A DNA stretch of 5,943 nt from Propionibacteriaceae bacterium (GTDB lineage Bacteria > Actinomycetota > Actinomycetes > Propionibacteriales > Propionibacteriaceae). The position numbers and the translations under genes are program-made. Positions 1 to 5,943 of the stretch are shown one piece after another (within the stretch, counting starts at the first letter, position 1; each line of letters starts with the position of its first letter). Under the pieces are notes generated by a model, which made no database searches, was not told the DNA's origin, and was given only the letters and a program-made list of their open reading frames with translations. The stretch is taken from NCBI GenBank assembly GCA_021323255.1, contig JAJTCL010000187.1:1-5943 (forward strand), written 5' to 3'.

Positions 1-1796
1 GCGCCGGGCTGGGTTTCCACCCGGATCCGCGGCCTCCCATCCAGCTCGACCGACCGAGCCAAACCGAGGTCCACCAGATGGGTGACATCCACTCGGGGCC
101 CTTGGTCCACCAACAGCCCTTCGGCGTGGCCGGCCAGACTGTTGATCAGTTGTGCTCGCCACGGTGACCAGGCGGCCGGCCCGGCTGCCCGAGCGTCGGC
201 CTCGGTGAGACACCGCAGCAACTCCAGGATGTCCGTACGGCCCTGCACTGCCTCGACCAGGGCGTTCAAGGTGGCGGGATCCGCGTGATCCCGTTTGGTG
301 GCCAGTCCGGCGAGCGTGAGGTGATGTCTCACCAAATGCTCGACCAACGCAGCGTCGCTTTCATTGAGCCCGATCGCCTCGACCGCCTCACGGGCGATTG
401 GAGCGCCGCGTGCGGCGTGGTGGACGCCAGTGCCAGGCAGCTTGCCGATGTCGTGGAAGAGGCAGGCGAGCAGCAAGATGTCGGGTCGATCGACACGAGT
501 CAGGTGAGGTTGCGCTTCGGCCACTGTCTGCACCAGGTGTCGGTCCACCGTGTGTCGATGGACCGGATTGTGTTGAGGCCGAGCGCGGATCGGCTGCCAG
601 GAAGGAATCCATCTGCTGATGCACCCGGCAAGGTCAAGAGCCTCCCAGACCGGCACCACCTGGGGCCCCGTGGACAGCATGTCCAGTAACGCATCCCGGC
701 AAGTCTCGGGCCACGGTGTCGGCGGGTACTGCCCCTGCTTGCCGAGGTTGTCGGCCGTGACGGGGGAGAGGACCAGCCCGCGCTGCGCCGCCAACGCCCC
801 GGCGCGGAGGCCAACGAGAGGATCGCTGGCGCTGGTGGTGCGGCCCAGTCCGACTTCCCCGGAGGAGATGATCAAGCCGTGGTCGGCCTGGACGTAGTTG
901 GGTTTGCGCTCCCGCTTGACGAAACTGAGCACGCGACGCTGTGGCAGCGCCTGGCGGGCCGCCCGCACCGTGAGGTCAACAGCTTGACCGATACGGCGGG
1001 CCGCCAGGCTGACCTCGCGCCGAAGATCATCTGCCTCGCTATAGCCCAGGCGGGCGGCCACGGCTTCAGTCTCACTGAAGATCAACCTGTCGAGGGTACG
1101 ACCCGACGCGAGGTGCAAGGCGTCTCGGACATCGAGCAGTCGCTGGTACGGCCCGCGTACGCCTACGTGCGGCCGATCAGTCAGCCAGCTCGCCGCAAGC
1201 GCTCGCAGCATCGACACATCGCGGAAGCCCCCCCGCGCCTCTTTGAGGTCTGGCTCCAGCAGATAGGCAGCGTCTCCGAAGGTAGCGAGGCGCTCATCGA
1301 GTGAGGCCAGCAGCTCAGGCAGCCGTTTCCGGGCGTTGCCACGCCAGCTGTCCAGCAGCGCGGTACGCGCACCCTTGACCAGCTCTGTGTCGCCGGTGAT
1401 CACCCGCAGGTCGAGCAGGCCCACCCCGGCACTCAGCTCACGGCCGGCGACCTCGGCACACTCCGCCGGCGTGCGTACCGCATGATCAACCCGGATCCGC
1501 GCGTCCCAGAGTGGATACCACAGGTCATGAGCCAGCGTGTTGATCTTGGCCGAGGACTTGCCGTTGTGCAGCAGCACGAGGTCGATGTCCGAGCGCGGCC
1601 CAAGCTCCTGGCGGGCCAGACTGCCGACGGCGGCAAGGGCGGCTCCGCTGGCAGGGCCGCCCATTTCCGCATAGAGCTCGACGAGCGCCGACTCGACGCA
1701 CTCTGTGACCAAACGCCGACGATCCGGCCCCGCTGTGGAAGACCACCCGGACCGGATCGCGACGTTGAGACGCTCGCTGGTTAGATCACGCTTCAG
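1..1796 (-). CDS. glnD: PII nucleotidyltransferase / nucleotidylyl-removing enzyme GlnD, 3' end outside window
   Basis: GlnD modifies the PII protein GlnK on its T-loop tyrosine when nitrogen is short and removes the group when it is plentiful. In actinobacteria studied so far the group is AMP rather than UMP. About 598 residues are visible, counted from the CTG at 1796. The nucleotidyltransferase core is at residues 58-77, with G58-S59, R62-x-E64-L65 and the metal-binding S69-D70-x-D72. The GGFRD segment typical of the family is at 189-193. The HD hydrolase domain has H413/H415, the H448-D449 pair in FHDIGK, and H491-H492. The frame stays open to base 1, so the C-terminal ACT domains, which sense glutamine, lie outside. 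The start is uncertain: between an in-frame TAA at 1865-1863 and the TTG at 1712 there is no ATG, GTG or TTG. The CTG at 1796 overlaps the glnK stop and keeps the usual N-terminal helix, so I prefer it. Function is very likely; the exact start is not. Confidence 0.93.
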   Translation of the reverse strand, partial: MKRDLTSERLNVAIRSGWSSTAGPDRRRLVTECVESALVELYAEMGGPASGAALAAVGSLARQELGPRSDIDLVLLHNGKSSAKINTLAHDLWYPLWDARIRVDHAVRTPAECAEVAGRELSAGVGLLDLRVITGDTELVKGARTALLDSWRGNARKRLPELLASLDERLATFGDAAYLLEPDLKEARGGFRDVSMLRALAASWLTDRPHVGVRGPYQRLLDVRDALHLASGRTLDRLIFSETEAVAARLGYSEADDLRREVSLAARRIGQAVDLTVRAARQALPQRRVLSFVKRERKPNYVQADHGLIISSGEVGLGRTTSASDPLVGLRAGALAAQRGLVLSPVTADNLGKQGQYPPTPWPETCRDALLDMLSTGPQVVPVWEALDLAGCISRWIPSWQPIRARPQHNPVHRHTVDRHLVQTVAEAQPHLTRVDRPDILLLACLFHDIGKLPGTGVHHAARGAPIAREAVEAIGLNESDAALVEHLVRHHLTLAGLATKRDHADPATLNALVEAVQGRTDILELLRCLTEADARAAGPAAWSPWRAQLINSLAGHAEGLLVDQGPRVDVTHLVDLGLARSVELDGRPRIRVETQPG

Positions 1797-2131
1797 AGCG
1801 CGTCCAGCCCGCGCTCCCCGGTTCGCACGCGGACAATCTCCTCCACGGGAACCGACCAGACCTTACCGTCACCGATGCGGCCGGTCCGAGCGCTCTTGAC
1901 CAGGACATCGATGATGTCCTTTGCATCATCGTCGTCCACGAGCACCTCAAGTCTCACCTTGGGAACCAGGTCGACGGTGTACTCCGCTCCCCTGTAGACC
2001 TCGGTGTGGCCTCGCTGACGGCCAAAGCCGCTTGCTTCGCTGACGGTCATTCCCTCGACGCCAAACGACTCGAGTGCGGTCTTCACCTCGTCCAACATGT
2101 GTGGCTTGATGATCGCTGTTACGAGCTTCAT
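1793..2131 (-). CDS. glnK: Nitrogen regulatory PII protein GlnK
   Basis: A complete 112-residue PII protein, the normal family length. It is a cytoplasmic trimer that reads 2-oxoglutarate and ATP/ADP and controls partners, above all AmtB. It begins MKLVTAIIKPHML. The T-loop (about 37-55) contains GRQRGHTEVYRGAEY, placing the modifiable tyrosine exactly at residue 51, as in E. coli GlnK/GlnB and actinobacterial GlnK. The B-loop lies in TGRIGDGKVW (about 83-92) and the C-terminal RTGERG motif near 103-108. The ATG overlaps the amtB stop (ATGA) and a strong ribosome site precedes it, so it should be translated together with the transporter it regulates. glnD follows at once, giving target and modifying enzyme in one operon. 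Its place in an amtB operon favours GlnK over GlnB as a name. Confidence 0.98.
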   Translation of the reverse strand: MKLVTAIIKPHMLDEVKTALESFGVEGMTVSEASGFGRQRGHTEVYRGAEYTVDLVPKVRLEVLVDDDDAKDIIDVLVKSARTGRIGDGKVWSVPVEEIVRVRTGERGLDAL

Positions 2132-3471
2132 GCCGACACCTCCTGACCATTCTTGGTATCTGCCTCGGCTTGACCTGCCGCCGAGCCGGCGTATGACAAG
2201 GAGCGGCCTCCACCGAACGTGCCGAGATCGTAGCCGGTCTCAGCGTGCTCGGATTCGTCGACACCTGCGCGCTCTTCCTCTTCGCTGACCCGGAAGCCGA
2301 TGGTCTTGTGGAGCAGGAAGCCGATGATGAATGTCATGATCCCGCTGTAGAACAGCACCGCAAAGGCACCGACTGCCTGGCGCCACAGCTGGTCGACACC
2401 ACCGCCGTAGAAGAGCCCGTCGACGCCGGCCGGTGCAGCGGCGGTTGCCAAGAAGCCGACCGCCAGGGTGCCCCAGAGCCCACCGAACAGGTGGACGCCG
2501 ACCACATCGAGGGAGTCGTCATAGCCGAGCTTGTACTTCAGGCCGACAGCAAGGGCGCAGATCACACCAGCCACCGCACCGACGATGATCGCGCCGATGG
2601 GCGAGACCGACGAGCAGGACGGGGTGATGGCAACCAAGCCAGCGACGATGCCTGACGCGGCGCCAAGAGATGTGGCATGGCCGTCACGGATGCGCTCGGT
2701 GAGCAGCCAGCCGAGGCAGGCAGCACCCGTCGCGACCATGGTGTTCACCCAGACCACCGATGCGGAGTTGCTTGCGGCGACTGCCGAGCCGGCATTGAAG
2801 CCGAACCAGCCGAACCACAGGAGACCGGCTCCCAGCATGACCAGGGTCAGGTTGTGTGGGCGCATCGGATCGTGCCTCCAGCCGAGCCGCTTGCCAAGGA
2901 TGATGGCGAGGGCAAGACCAGCAATACCGGCGTTGATGTGAACAGCTGTGCCACCTGCGAAGTCGATCGCAGCGAGGTCGTTGGCGATCCAGCCTCCGAC
3001 GTGGGCGTCAAGGCTGAAGTCGAACACCCAGTGGGCGATGGGGAAGTAGACCAATGTCGCCCAGATCCCCGCGAAGATCAGCCAGGTGGAGAACTTCGCG
3101 CGGTCGGCAATCGCTCCTGAAATGAGGGCTACGGTGATGATTGCGAACACTGCCTGGAAGGCCACGAAGGCCATCGGGGGCAGGCTTGCGTCGGTGTCCT
3201 CCATGAGGCCCTCGAGGCCCAGGTACTGGGTGGGATTGCCGAGCAACCCAAAGCCAACGTCGTCGCCGAACGCCAGCGAGTAGCCGTAGAGAACCCAGAG
3301 GACCGAGATCAGGGCCAGAGCCCCGAAGCTCATCATCATCATGTTGAGGACGCTCTTCGCGCGGACCATGCCGCCGTAGAAGAGCGCCAGGCCTGGTGTC
3401 ATGAGCAACACCAGCGCGCTTGAAGTCAGGATCCAGGCAGTGTTGCCCGAATCAATTTCGAGTGGTGTCAT
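2128..3471 (-). CDS. amtB: Ammonium transporter AmtB
   Basis: An Amt/Rh-family channel of 447 residues that moves ammonium into the cell. About eleven membrane segments can be seen, roughly at 12-34, 41-68, 100-122, 128-150, 172-193, 205-225, 236-257, 269-285, 290-311, 323-343 and 367-388. The family's pore residues are present: the twin histidines H178 (in AVHINAG) and H327 (in GVHLFGG), W148 in PIAHW, the phenylalanine gate near F105 (FQAVF) and F225 (GWFGFNAGSA), and D170 before AGGT. The C-terminal tail from about 393, with FRVSEEEERAGVDESEHAETGYDL, resembles the cytoplasmic tail of E. coli AmtB that helps GlnK binding; the following 30 residues are polar and variable. I chose the ATG at 3471 because MTPLEIDSGNTAWIL begins just before the first membrane segment. 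The frame could extend to a TTG at 3579, but that would add an arginine-rich stretch unlike the family. The stop overlaps glnK by ATGA. Confidence 0.97.
   Translation of the reverse strand: MTPLEIDSGNTAWILTSSALVLLMTPGLALFYGGMVRAKSVLNMMMMSFGALALISVLWVLYGYSLAFGDDVGFGLLGNPTQYLGLEGLMEDTDASLPPMAFVAFQAVFAIITVALISGAIADRAKFSTWLIFAGIWATLVYFPIAHWVFDFSLDAHVGGWIANDLAAIDFAGGTAVHINAGIAGLALAIILGKRLGWRHDPMRPHNLTLVMLGAGLLWFGWFGFNAGSAVAASNSASVVWVNTMVATGAACLGWLLTERIRDGHATSLGAASGIVAGLVAITPSCSSVSPIGAIIVGAVAGVICALAVGLKYKLGYDDSLDVVGVHLFGGLWGTLAVGFLATAAAPAGVDGLFYGGGVDQLWRQAVGAFAVLFYSGIMTFIIGFLLHKTIGFRVSEEEERAGVDESEHAETGYDLGTFGGGRSLSYAGSAAGQAEADTKNGQEVSA
2139..2144 (-). promoter_or_regulatory. Ribosome binding site of glnK
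   Basis: On the minus strand AGGAGG stands 7 bases before the glnK ATG, inside the last codons of amtB. This is the strongest Shine-Dalgarno match in the operon. It suggests GlnK is initiated independently as well as by coupling, in line with the need for at least one GlnK trimer per AmtB trimer. Confidence 0.85.
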
Positions 3472-3475
3472 GTTG

Positions 3476-3483
3476 CTTCTTTC
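3476..3483 (-). promoter_or_regulatory. Weak ribosome binding site of amtB
   Basis: The minus strand reads GAAAGAAG followed by CAAC and the ATG at 3471. It is a purine-rich but weak Shine-Dalgarno match, with the last G only 4 bases from the start. It supports the ATG at 3471 over the upstream TTG, which has no purine-rich stretch at a suitable distance. Confidence 0.5.
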
Positions 3484-3541
3484 GGTGACGGGACTGGAAA
3501 TGGATGAGACGCCCTCGGGCGGCTGGATCCTGAGACGCCCG

Positions 3542-3547
3542 AAGATA
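3542..3547 (-). promoter_or_regulatory. Possible -10 element of the amtB operon
   Basis: TATCTT on the minus strand fits the actinobacterial TAnnnT -10 pattern and would give a leader of about 65 bases. No good -35 hexamer stands 16-19 bases upstream, as is usual for promoters that need an activator. Pure pattern matching; another start point is quite possible. Confidence 0.3.
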
Positions 3548-3548
3548 C

Positions 3549-3560
3549 GCAGAACTCTGC
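3549..3560 (-). promoter_or_regulatory. Small perfect dyad GCAGA-gt-TCTGC
   Basis: A 5+5 base inverted repeat with a 2-base centre, lying 1 base upstream of the possible -10 element. It could be a half-conserved operator for a dimeric regulator, or chance: arms of this length are not rare in 330 bases of GC-rich DNA. Confidence 0.25.
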
Positions 3561-3590
3561 TAGCCCTGTGTTGCGCCAAACGTGCGCTCG

Positions 3591-3606
3591 GTTACGCCCG
3601 AGTCAC
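3591..3606 (-). promoter_or_regulatory. GlnR-like binding site upstream of amtB
   Basis: The minus strand reads GTGAC, 6 bases, GTAAC. This matches the gTnAC-n6-GnAAC arrangement described for GlnR, the OmpR-type regulator that activates amtB-glnK-glnD in Streptomyces and mycobacteria, with only the second base of the second half differing from the GaAAC consensus. Its centre would be about 63 bases before the transcription start if the -10 at 3542-3547 is right, a sensible place for an activator. A full second a/b pair in the correct phase is not seen. No glnR gene is in the window, so the regulator is inferred. Confidence 0.35.
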
Positions 3607-3626
3607 AGTTATTAGGCGAATGTGAC
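3602..3626. promoter_or_regulatory. Inverted repeat GTCACA-n13-TGTGAC
   Basis: Perfect 6-base arms at 3602-3607 and 3621-3626 around an AT-richer 13-base spacer. One arm overlaps the GlnR-like site. Arms on about the same face of the helix (19 bases centre to centre) fit a dimeric regulator. The order is the reverse of a CRP site (TGTGA-n6-TCACA), so CRP is not implied. It may instead belong to a GlnR site read in a different register. Confidence 0.35.
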
Positions 3627-3655
3627 AGCCGTGTTTCGGCGCGTTTGATTGCTCC

Positions 3656-3695
3656 GCTCGCTGTGCTCACTCCGCGCGGATCGCGCTTTGCGAGC
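3656..3695. repeat. Nested extragenic hairpin, REP-like candidate
   Basis: Outer arms GCTCGC (3656-3661) and GCGAGC (3690-3695) are perfect complements, and inside lies a second perfect hairpin, GCGCG-gat-CGCGC (3674-3686). The surrounding minus strand is a run of GAGNNGAGC-like words. Compact nested dyads in a gap of this kind resemble dispersed extragenic palindromes. Only one copy is visible, so calling it a repeat family is inference. Confidence 0.4.
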
Positions 3696-3715
3696 CGCCT
3701 CGTTCGTCGTCACTC

Positions 3716-3737
3716 GGGGACGAAAAGGCGTGTCCCC
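3716..3737 (-). terminator. Hairpin downstream of galE, possible terminator
   Basis: GGGGAC (3716-3721) and GTCCCC (3732-3737) form a 6-base stem with a 10-base loop, about 70 bases past the galE stop. On the minus strand no T-run follows, so it is not a classical intrinsic terminator. Actinobacteria often use such stems without a T-tract, or Rho. Confidence 0.35.
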
Positions 3738-3804
3738 TCGCTCCTCCTCACCACGGCGGCGCGCGATCCGGGCTTCGTCGACCAGGTCAGCGCACTCGAC
3801 ACCG

Positions 3805-4791
3805 TCAGCCGGCCTGCTCGGCGGCCTGCCGAGCGGCCCAGGCGGAGGCAACCATCTCATCCACAGAGTGCCGCATCTGCCAGTCCAGGTCTCGTGCTGC
3901 GAGGTCACCGGTCGCGACGATCCGCGCTGGGTCCCCGGGCCGTCTCGGACGGATTTCCGGTGTGAACTCGATGCCGGTGACCCGGGCGACTGCGTCCATG
4001 ATCTGGCGTACCGACAGACCGCTTCCGCTGCCCAGGTTGTAGACCGGCTGTAAGGGCCGGTTCGCCTCAAGAGTCTCAGCGGCGCTGACGTGAGAGATCG
4101 CAAGATCGGTGACATGGACGTAATCACGGACACATGTGCCGTCCGGTGTGGGGTAATCATCCCCATTGATGTAGGGCACCTCACCCGCGACAAGACGCTC
4201 GAAGATCACCGGGAAGAGGTTGTGCGGGCTGGTGTCCCGCAGGCCCTGATCACCTGAGCCAACAACGTTGAAATATCGCAGCGAGGTGTGGCGCAGCGGC
4301 GCTCGGTCGGAGTCGGTGGCACGGGCCTGGTCGCTAAGCAGCCACTCGCCGATTAATTTGGATTCCCCGTACGGGGACTCCGGATGCGTCGGCTCCCGTT
4401 CGCTGACCAGGTCGGTGGCGGGGGTGCCGTAGACCGCGGCGCTAGAGGAGAACACGAAGTTGGTCACGTCGTGGGCTGCCATCGACTCCAGCAGGGTGAC
4501 CATCCCGGTGACGTTCTGGGTATAGGTGTGCAGTGGCCGGCTCACCGAAACGCCCGCGTACTTGAAGCCCGCGAGGTGGACCACGCCGCTGATCTTGTGT
4601 TGGGTGAAGATCTGATCGAGCAGTTCCCGCTGCAGGATGCTGCCCTCGAAAAAGGGAACGTCGCCCCGTACGAAGCTACGGTGCCCGCTAGACAAGTCAT
4701 CGATAACAACCGCGGGGATGCCGTCAGCGATGAAGGCGCGTACCACGTGGGAACCGATGTATCCGGCGCCGCCGGTCACCAACCACGTCAT
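3805..4791 (-). CDS. galE: UDP-glucose 4-epimerase GalE
   Basis: GalE interconverts UDP-glucose and UDP-galactose in the cytoplasm, using tightly bound NAD. It serves galactose breakdown (Leloir pathway) and supplies UDP-galactose for cell-surface glycans. The protein has 328 residues, normal for the extended short-chain dehydrogenase family. The NAD-binding Rossmann motif G7-G8-x-G10-Y-I-G13 opens it. D31-D32-L-S marks the end of the second strand. The catalytic triad is S117 (in FSSSAAVYG), Y141 and K145 (YGESK). RYFNVVG (172-178) and VRDYVHVTDLA (221-231) are standard GalE segments, and RPRRPGDPA (281-289) closes the sugar-nucleotide site. The ATG at 4791 is preferred over the GTG at 4800 because GAGAGGGAG stands 8 bases before it, whereas it touches the GTG. 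It follows the AlkZ-like gene by 37 bases. No other gal gene is visible. A related NDP-sugar epimerase is possible but less likely. Confidence 0.93.
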   Translation of the reverse strand: MTWLVTGGAGYIGSHVVRAFIADGIPAVVIDDLSSGHRSFVRGDVPFFEGSILQRELLDQIFTQHKISGVVHLAGFKYAGVSVSRPLHTYTQNVTGMVTLLESMAAHDVTNFVFSSSAAVYGTPATDLVSEREPTHPESPYGESKLIGEWLLSDQARATDSDRAPLRHTSLRYFNVVGSGDQGLRDTSPHNLFPVIFERLVAGEVPYINGDDYPTPDGTCVRDYVHVTDLAISHVSAAETLEANRPLQPVYNLGSGSGLSVRQIMDAVARVTGIEFTPEIRPRRPGDPARIVATGDLAARDLDWQMRHSVDEMVASAWAARQAAEQAG

Positions 4792-4799
4792 GTGGTGCA

Positions 4800-4808
4800 C
4801 TCCCTCTC
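4800..4808 (-). promoter_or_regulatory. Ribosome binding site deciding the galE start
   Basis: GAGAGGGAG on the minus strand ends 8 bases before the ATG at 4791. The in-frame GTG at 4800 begins within this purine run, too close for initiation. This removes three residues (M-H-H) from the longest possible protein. Confidence 0.65.
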
Positions 4809-4828
4809 ACTCCCCAGGAAACTCAGCC

Positions 4829-5943
4829 TCAGCGTAGCGGCGAGCGGACCCGCAGGTCGGTGATCTTGAGGCCGAGCACCTGTTCGGTTGCCGCGATCGC
4901 GTCGTCGAACAGGTCCTCAGCCAGCACCGGGTGCGGGTCGAGCATGGTGATCTCAATGTCGGTGCGTCGCCCCTTGGTGATCGTCTTCCAGCTCGCAACG
5001 AGCCGCCCGTCATGGAGCACGACCGGGGAGAACAAGCCGTTCACCTTCGCCCAGACCTCCGGCAGCTGCTGCAAAGTCAGAAAGCGGGTGCGATGCCGGC
5101 CGTGGTACCCGAGCAGCAGACCGTCATACTCCGGCAGCAAACGCAATCCCGGATCGGGGGCGCCGCCCTGGGGAGAATCGGCGAGGTCGAGATAGTCCTC
5201 ATCGTTCGGACCCAGCAGGTGGACCACTTCATCGTCGAGACGGCGCAAGGCCTGGTCGACTGCACCCAAACCGGCACCGAAGAAGAAGGCGAGATCTTCC
5301 CGGAGGGCCGGGCCGTACGAGCCAAGATGGACCCGGACGAGTTTCGTCAAGGCCTCCGCGAAGTCATACTCGCCCAGATCGGGCAGCAGGCTGCGGGCCC
5401 GCTGATGGAAAATGTCGGTGCGCTTCTCCCATCGCAGGTCGCGGGGGCGCCGAACCAATCCGCTGTGTCCCCAGAGCAGGCTGTCGGAAAGAACGTCAGG
5501 CACCTGCAAGGCCGGGCCCGTCTCCCGCTCCGCCAGCCACGTCCGGGCATGCGCCACGATCTCGGAGCGCGGCGTCCAATGGTTTGAGGTGAACGCTTCA
5601 ATCTCGGCAGCCAGTTGCTCCGGCGTAACATCGTGCAATTTGAGGACATTGCGCAAATGAGTCGCTCTGGAGCGGCGGGCGACGGCGTCCAGCCAGCCAA
5701 ACTGCTCTGGGACGCTGGTGTGGACAGTGCCACGGATATTGCTGGTCTTGAGCAGCTGATGCGACTCGAACAAGGAGCACACTACGTCGTAGCTGATGCC
5801 AGGCAGCCGGGAGGAGATGGTCAGGAAGGGTGCCCGGGGGACCTGGGATTGGATTGGTCCCAGCCGGCGGAAGAGCTCTATAACCGCCTCTGGACCATGG
5901 CCGGAAATCGTGGGGAATTGCCTGCGCAGCGTACGCCGCCGCA
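4829..5943 (-). CDS. Winged-helix HTH_42 / AlkZ-like protein, 5' end outside window
   Basis: The frame is open to the right edge, giving 370 visible residues to the stop at 4829. The GTG at 5782 is internal, because residues encoded upstream fit the family: LRRQ (5-8), then ELFRRLGPIQSQVPRAPFL (22-40), as in the 'LGPLQAQDPRAPYLAL' type N-terminus of winged-helix DNA-binding proteins (Pfam HTH_42). Then follow IRGTVHTSV, which matches the family's 'RGTLHLV', and, near the C-terminal third, LPEYDGLLLGY and GLFSPVVLHDGRLVASWK, the typical 'LP.YD..LLG' and 'G...P.VL.DG.VVG.W' blocks. Known members include AlkZ, which removes azinomycin-crosslinked bases, and E. coli YcaQ. Q31-S-Q33 (bases 5843-5851) sits where AlkZ has its catalytic Q-x-Q. 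The protein is probably cytoplasmic and DNA-binding. Whether this one is a glycosylase is unproven; many homologues are uncharacterised. Probably at most a few tens of residues are missing. galE follows by 37 bases. Confidence 0.85.
   Translation of the reverse strand, partial: RRRTLRRQFPTISGHGPEAVIELFRRLGPIQSQVPRAPFLTISSRLPGISYDVVCSLFESHQLLKTSNIRGTVHTSVPEQFGWLDAVARRSRATHLRNVLKLHDVTPEQLAAEIEAFTSNHWTPRSEIVAHARTWLAERETGPALQVPDVLSDSLLWGHSGLVRRPRDLRWEKRTDIFHQRARSLLPDLGEYDFAEALTKLVRVHLGSYGPALREDLAFFFGAGLGAVDQALRRLDDEVVHLLGPNDEDYLDLADSPQGGAPDPGLRLLPEYDGLLLGYHGRHRTRFLTLQQLPEVWAKVNGLFSPVVLHDGRLVASWKTITKGRRTDIEITMLDPHPVLAEDLFDDAIAATEQVLGLKITDLRVRSPLR

Larger units (their letters stand above)
3472..3804. 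other. Intergenic region between galE and amtB without a credible gene
   Basis: This holds 333 bases with no gene-like frame. Frames that cross it are rich in arginine and serine and continue antisense or out of frame into galE or amtB. The half next to amtB is more AT-rich and carries the putative promoter and operator sites. The half next to galE is GC-rich, repetitive (GAGCG/AGCGAG words on the minus strand) and can fold into hairpins. The whole is larger than needed for a simple terminator plus promoter. Confidence 0.75.

Noticed and set aside
1..1796. Possible frameshifted or broken glnD, because no single complete frame covers the region
   Set aside because: One frame is open without interruption from 1796 to base 1 and carries all expected motifs. 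It only lacks a stop because the gene leaves the window.
3472..3579. Extension of AmtB by 36 residues to a TTG at 3579
   Set aside because: The added stretch is arginine-rich, not a signal peptide, and would overlap the putative promoter elements. The ATG at 3471 matches the family's usual N-terminus.
3612..4193. A 193-codon minus-strand frame covering the galE end and the intergenic region
   Set aside because: About two thirds overlaps galE in another frame. The rest is low-complexity Arg/Ser/Glu sequence from the GAG-rich intergenic DNA. No ribosome site or family match.
4931..5587. A 218-codon open frame on the plus strand opposite the AlkZ-like gene
   Set aside because: It lies wholly antisense to a gene with clear family motifs, has no recognisable domain, and is the kind of frame expected opposite GC-rich codons.
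5780..5782. GTG at 5782 as start of the HTH_42 protein
   Set aside because: The 53 codons upstream, to the window edge, are open and encode the conserved N-terminal Q-x-Q region of the family.
1..5943. Search for CRISPR arrays, tRNA/rRNA genes, transposases, integrases, toxin-antitoxin pairs or phage genes
   Set aside because: No spaced direct repeats, no cloverleaf-like segments and no mobile or defence protein motifs were seen on either strand by eye.

Overview
This is a stretch of high-GC chromosome, most likely from an actinomycete (Actinomycetota). The evidence is the G/C-rich third codon positions, the overlapping actinobacterial-type amtB-glnK-glnD operon, and the character of the encoded proteins. 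The family is uncertain; a Propionibacteriales-like bacterium is a guess from overall protein similarity. All five genes lie on the minus strand, so they read from right to left, and the window cuts the first and the last of them.

Right part (3805-5943): a winged-helix protein of the HTH_42/AlkZ family enters from the right edge without its start. It is followed after 37 bases by galE, the UDP-glucose 4-epimerase. The two are probably co-transcribed. The first has a Q-S-Q motif where AlkZ-type DNA glycosylases carry their catalytic glutamines, so it may be a DNA repair enzyme rather than a regulator.

Middle (3472-3804): a 333-base stretch without a credible gene. It holds hairpin-forming, GAGCG-rich sequence just after galE, then a putative control region for amtB with a GlnR-like direct repeat, an inverted repeat and a weak -10 element.

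Left part (1-3471): the nitrogen-sensing operon amtB-glnK-glnD. AmtB carries ammonium through the membrane. GlnK is the PII signal protein with a T-loop tyrosine at position 51, and it plugs AmtB when nitrogen is plentiful. GlnD modifies GlnK at that tyrosine (adenylylation in actinobacteria studied so far) and removes the modification through its HD domain. amtB and glnK overlap by ATGA. glnD overlaps the glnK stop only if it begins at a CTG codon, because no ATG, GTG or TTG is available upstream of the conserved region. glnD runs off the left edge before its ACT domains.

The region is mostly conserved core genome. I found no CRISPR array, RNA gene, transposon or convincing new system. The points worth a second look are the glnD start, the amtB control region, the possible extragenic repeat and the AlkZ-like protein.
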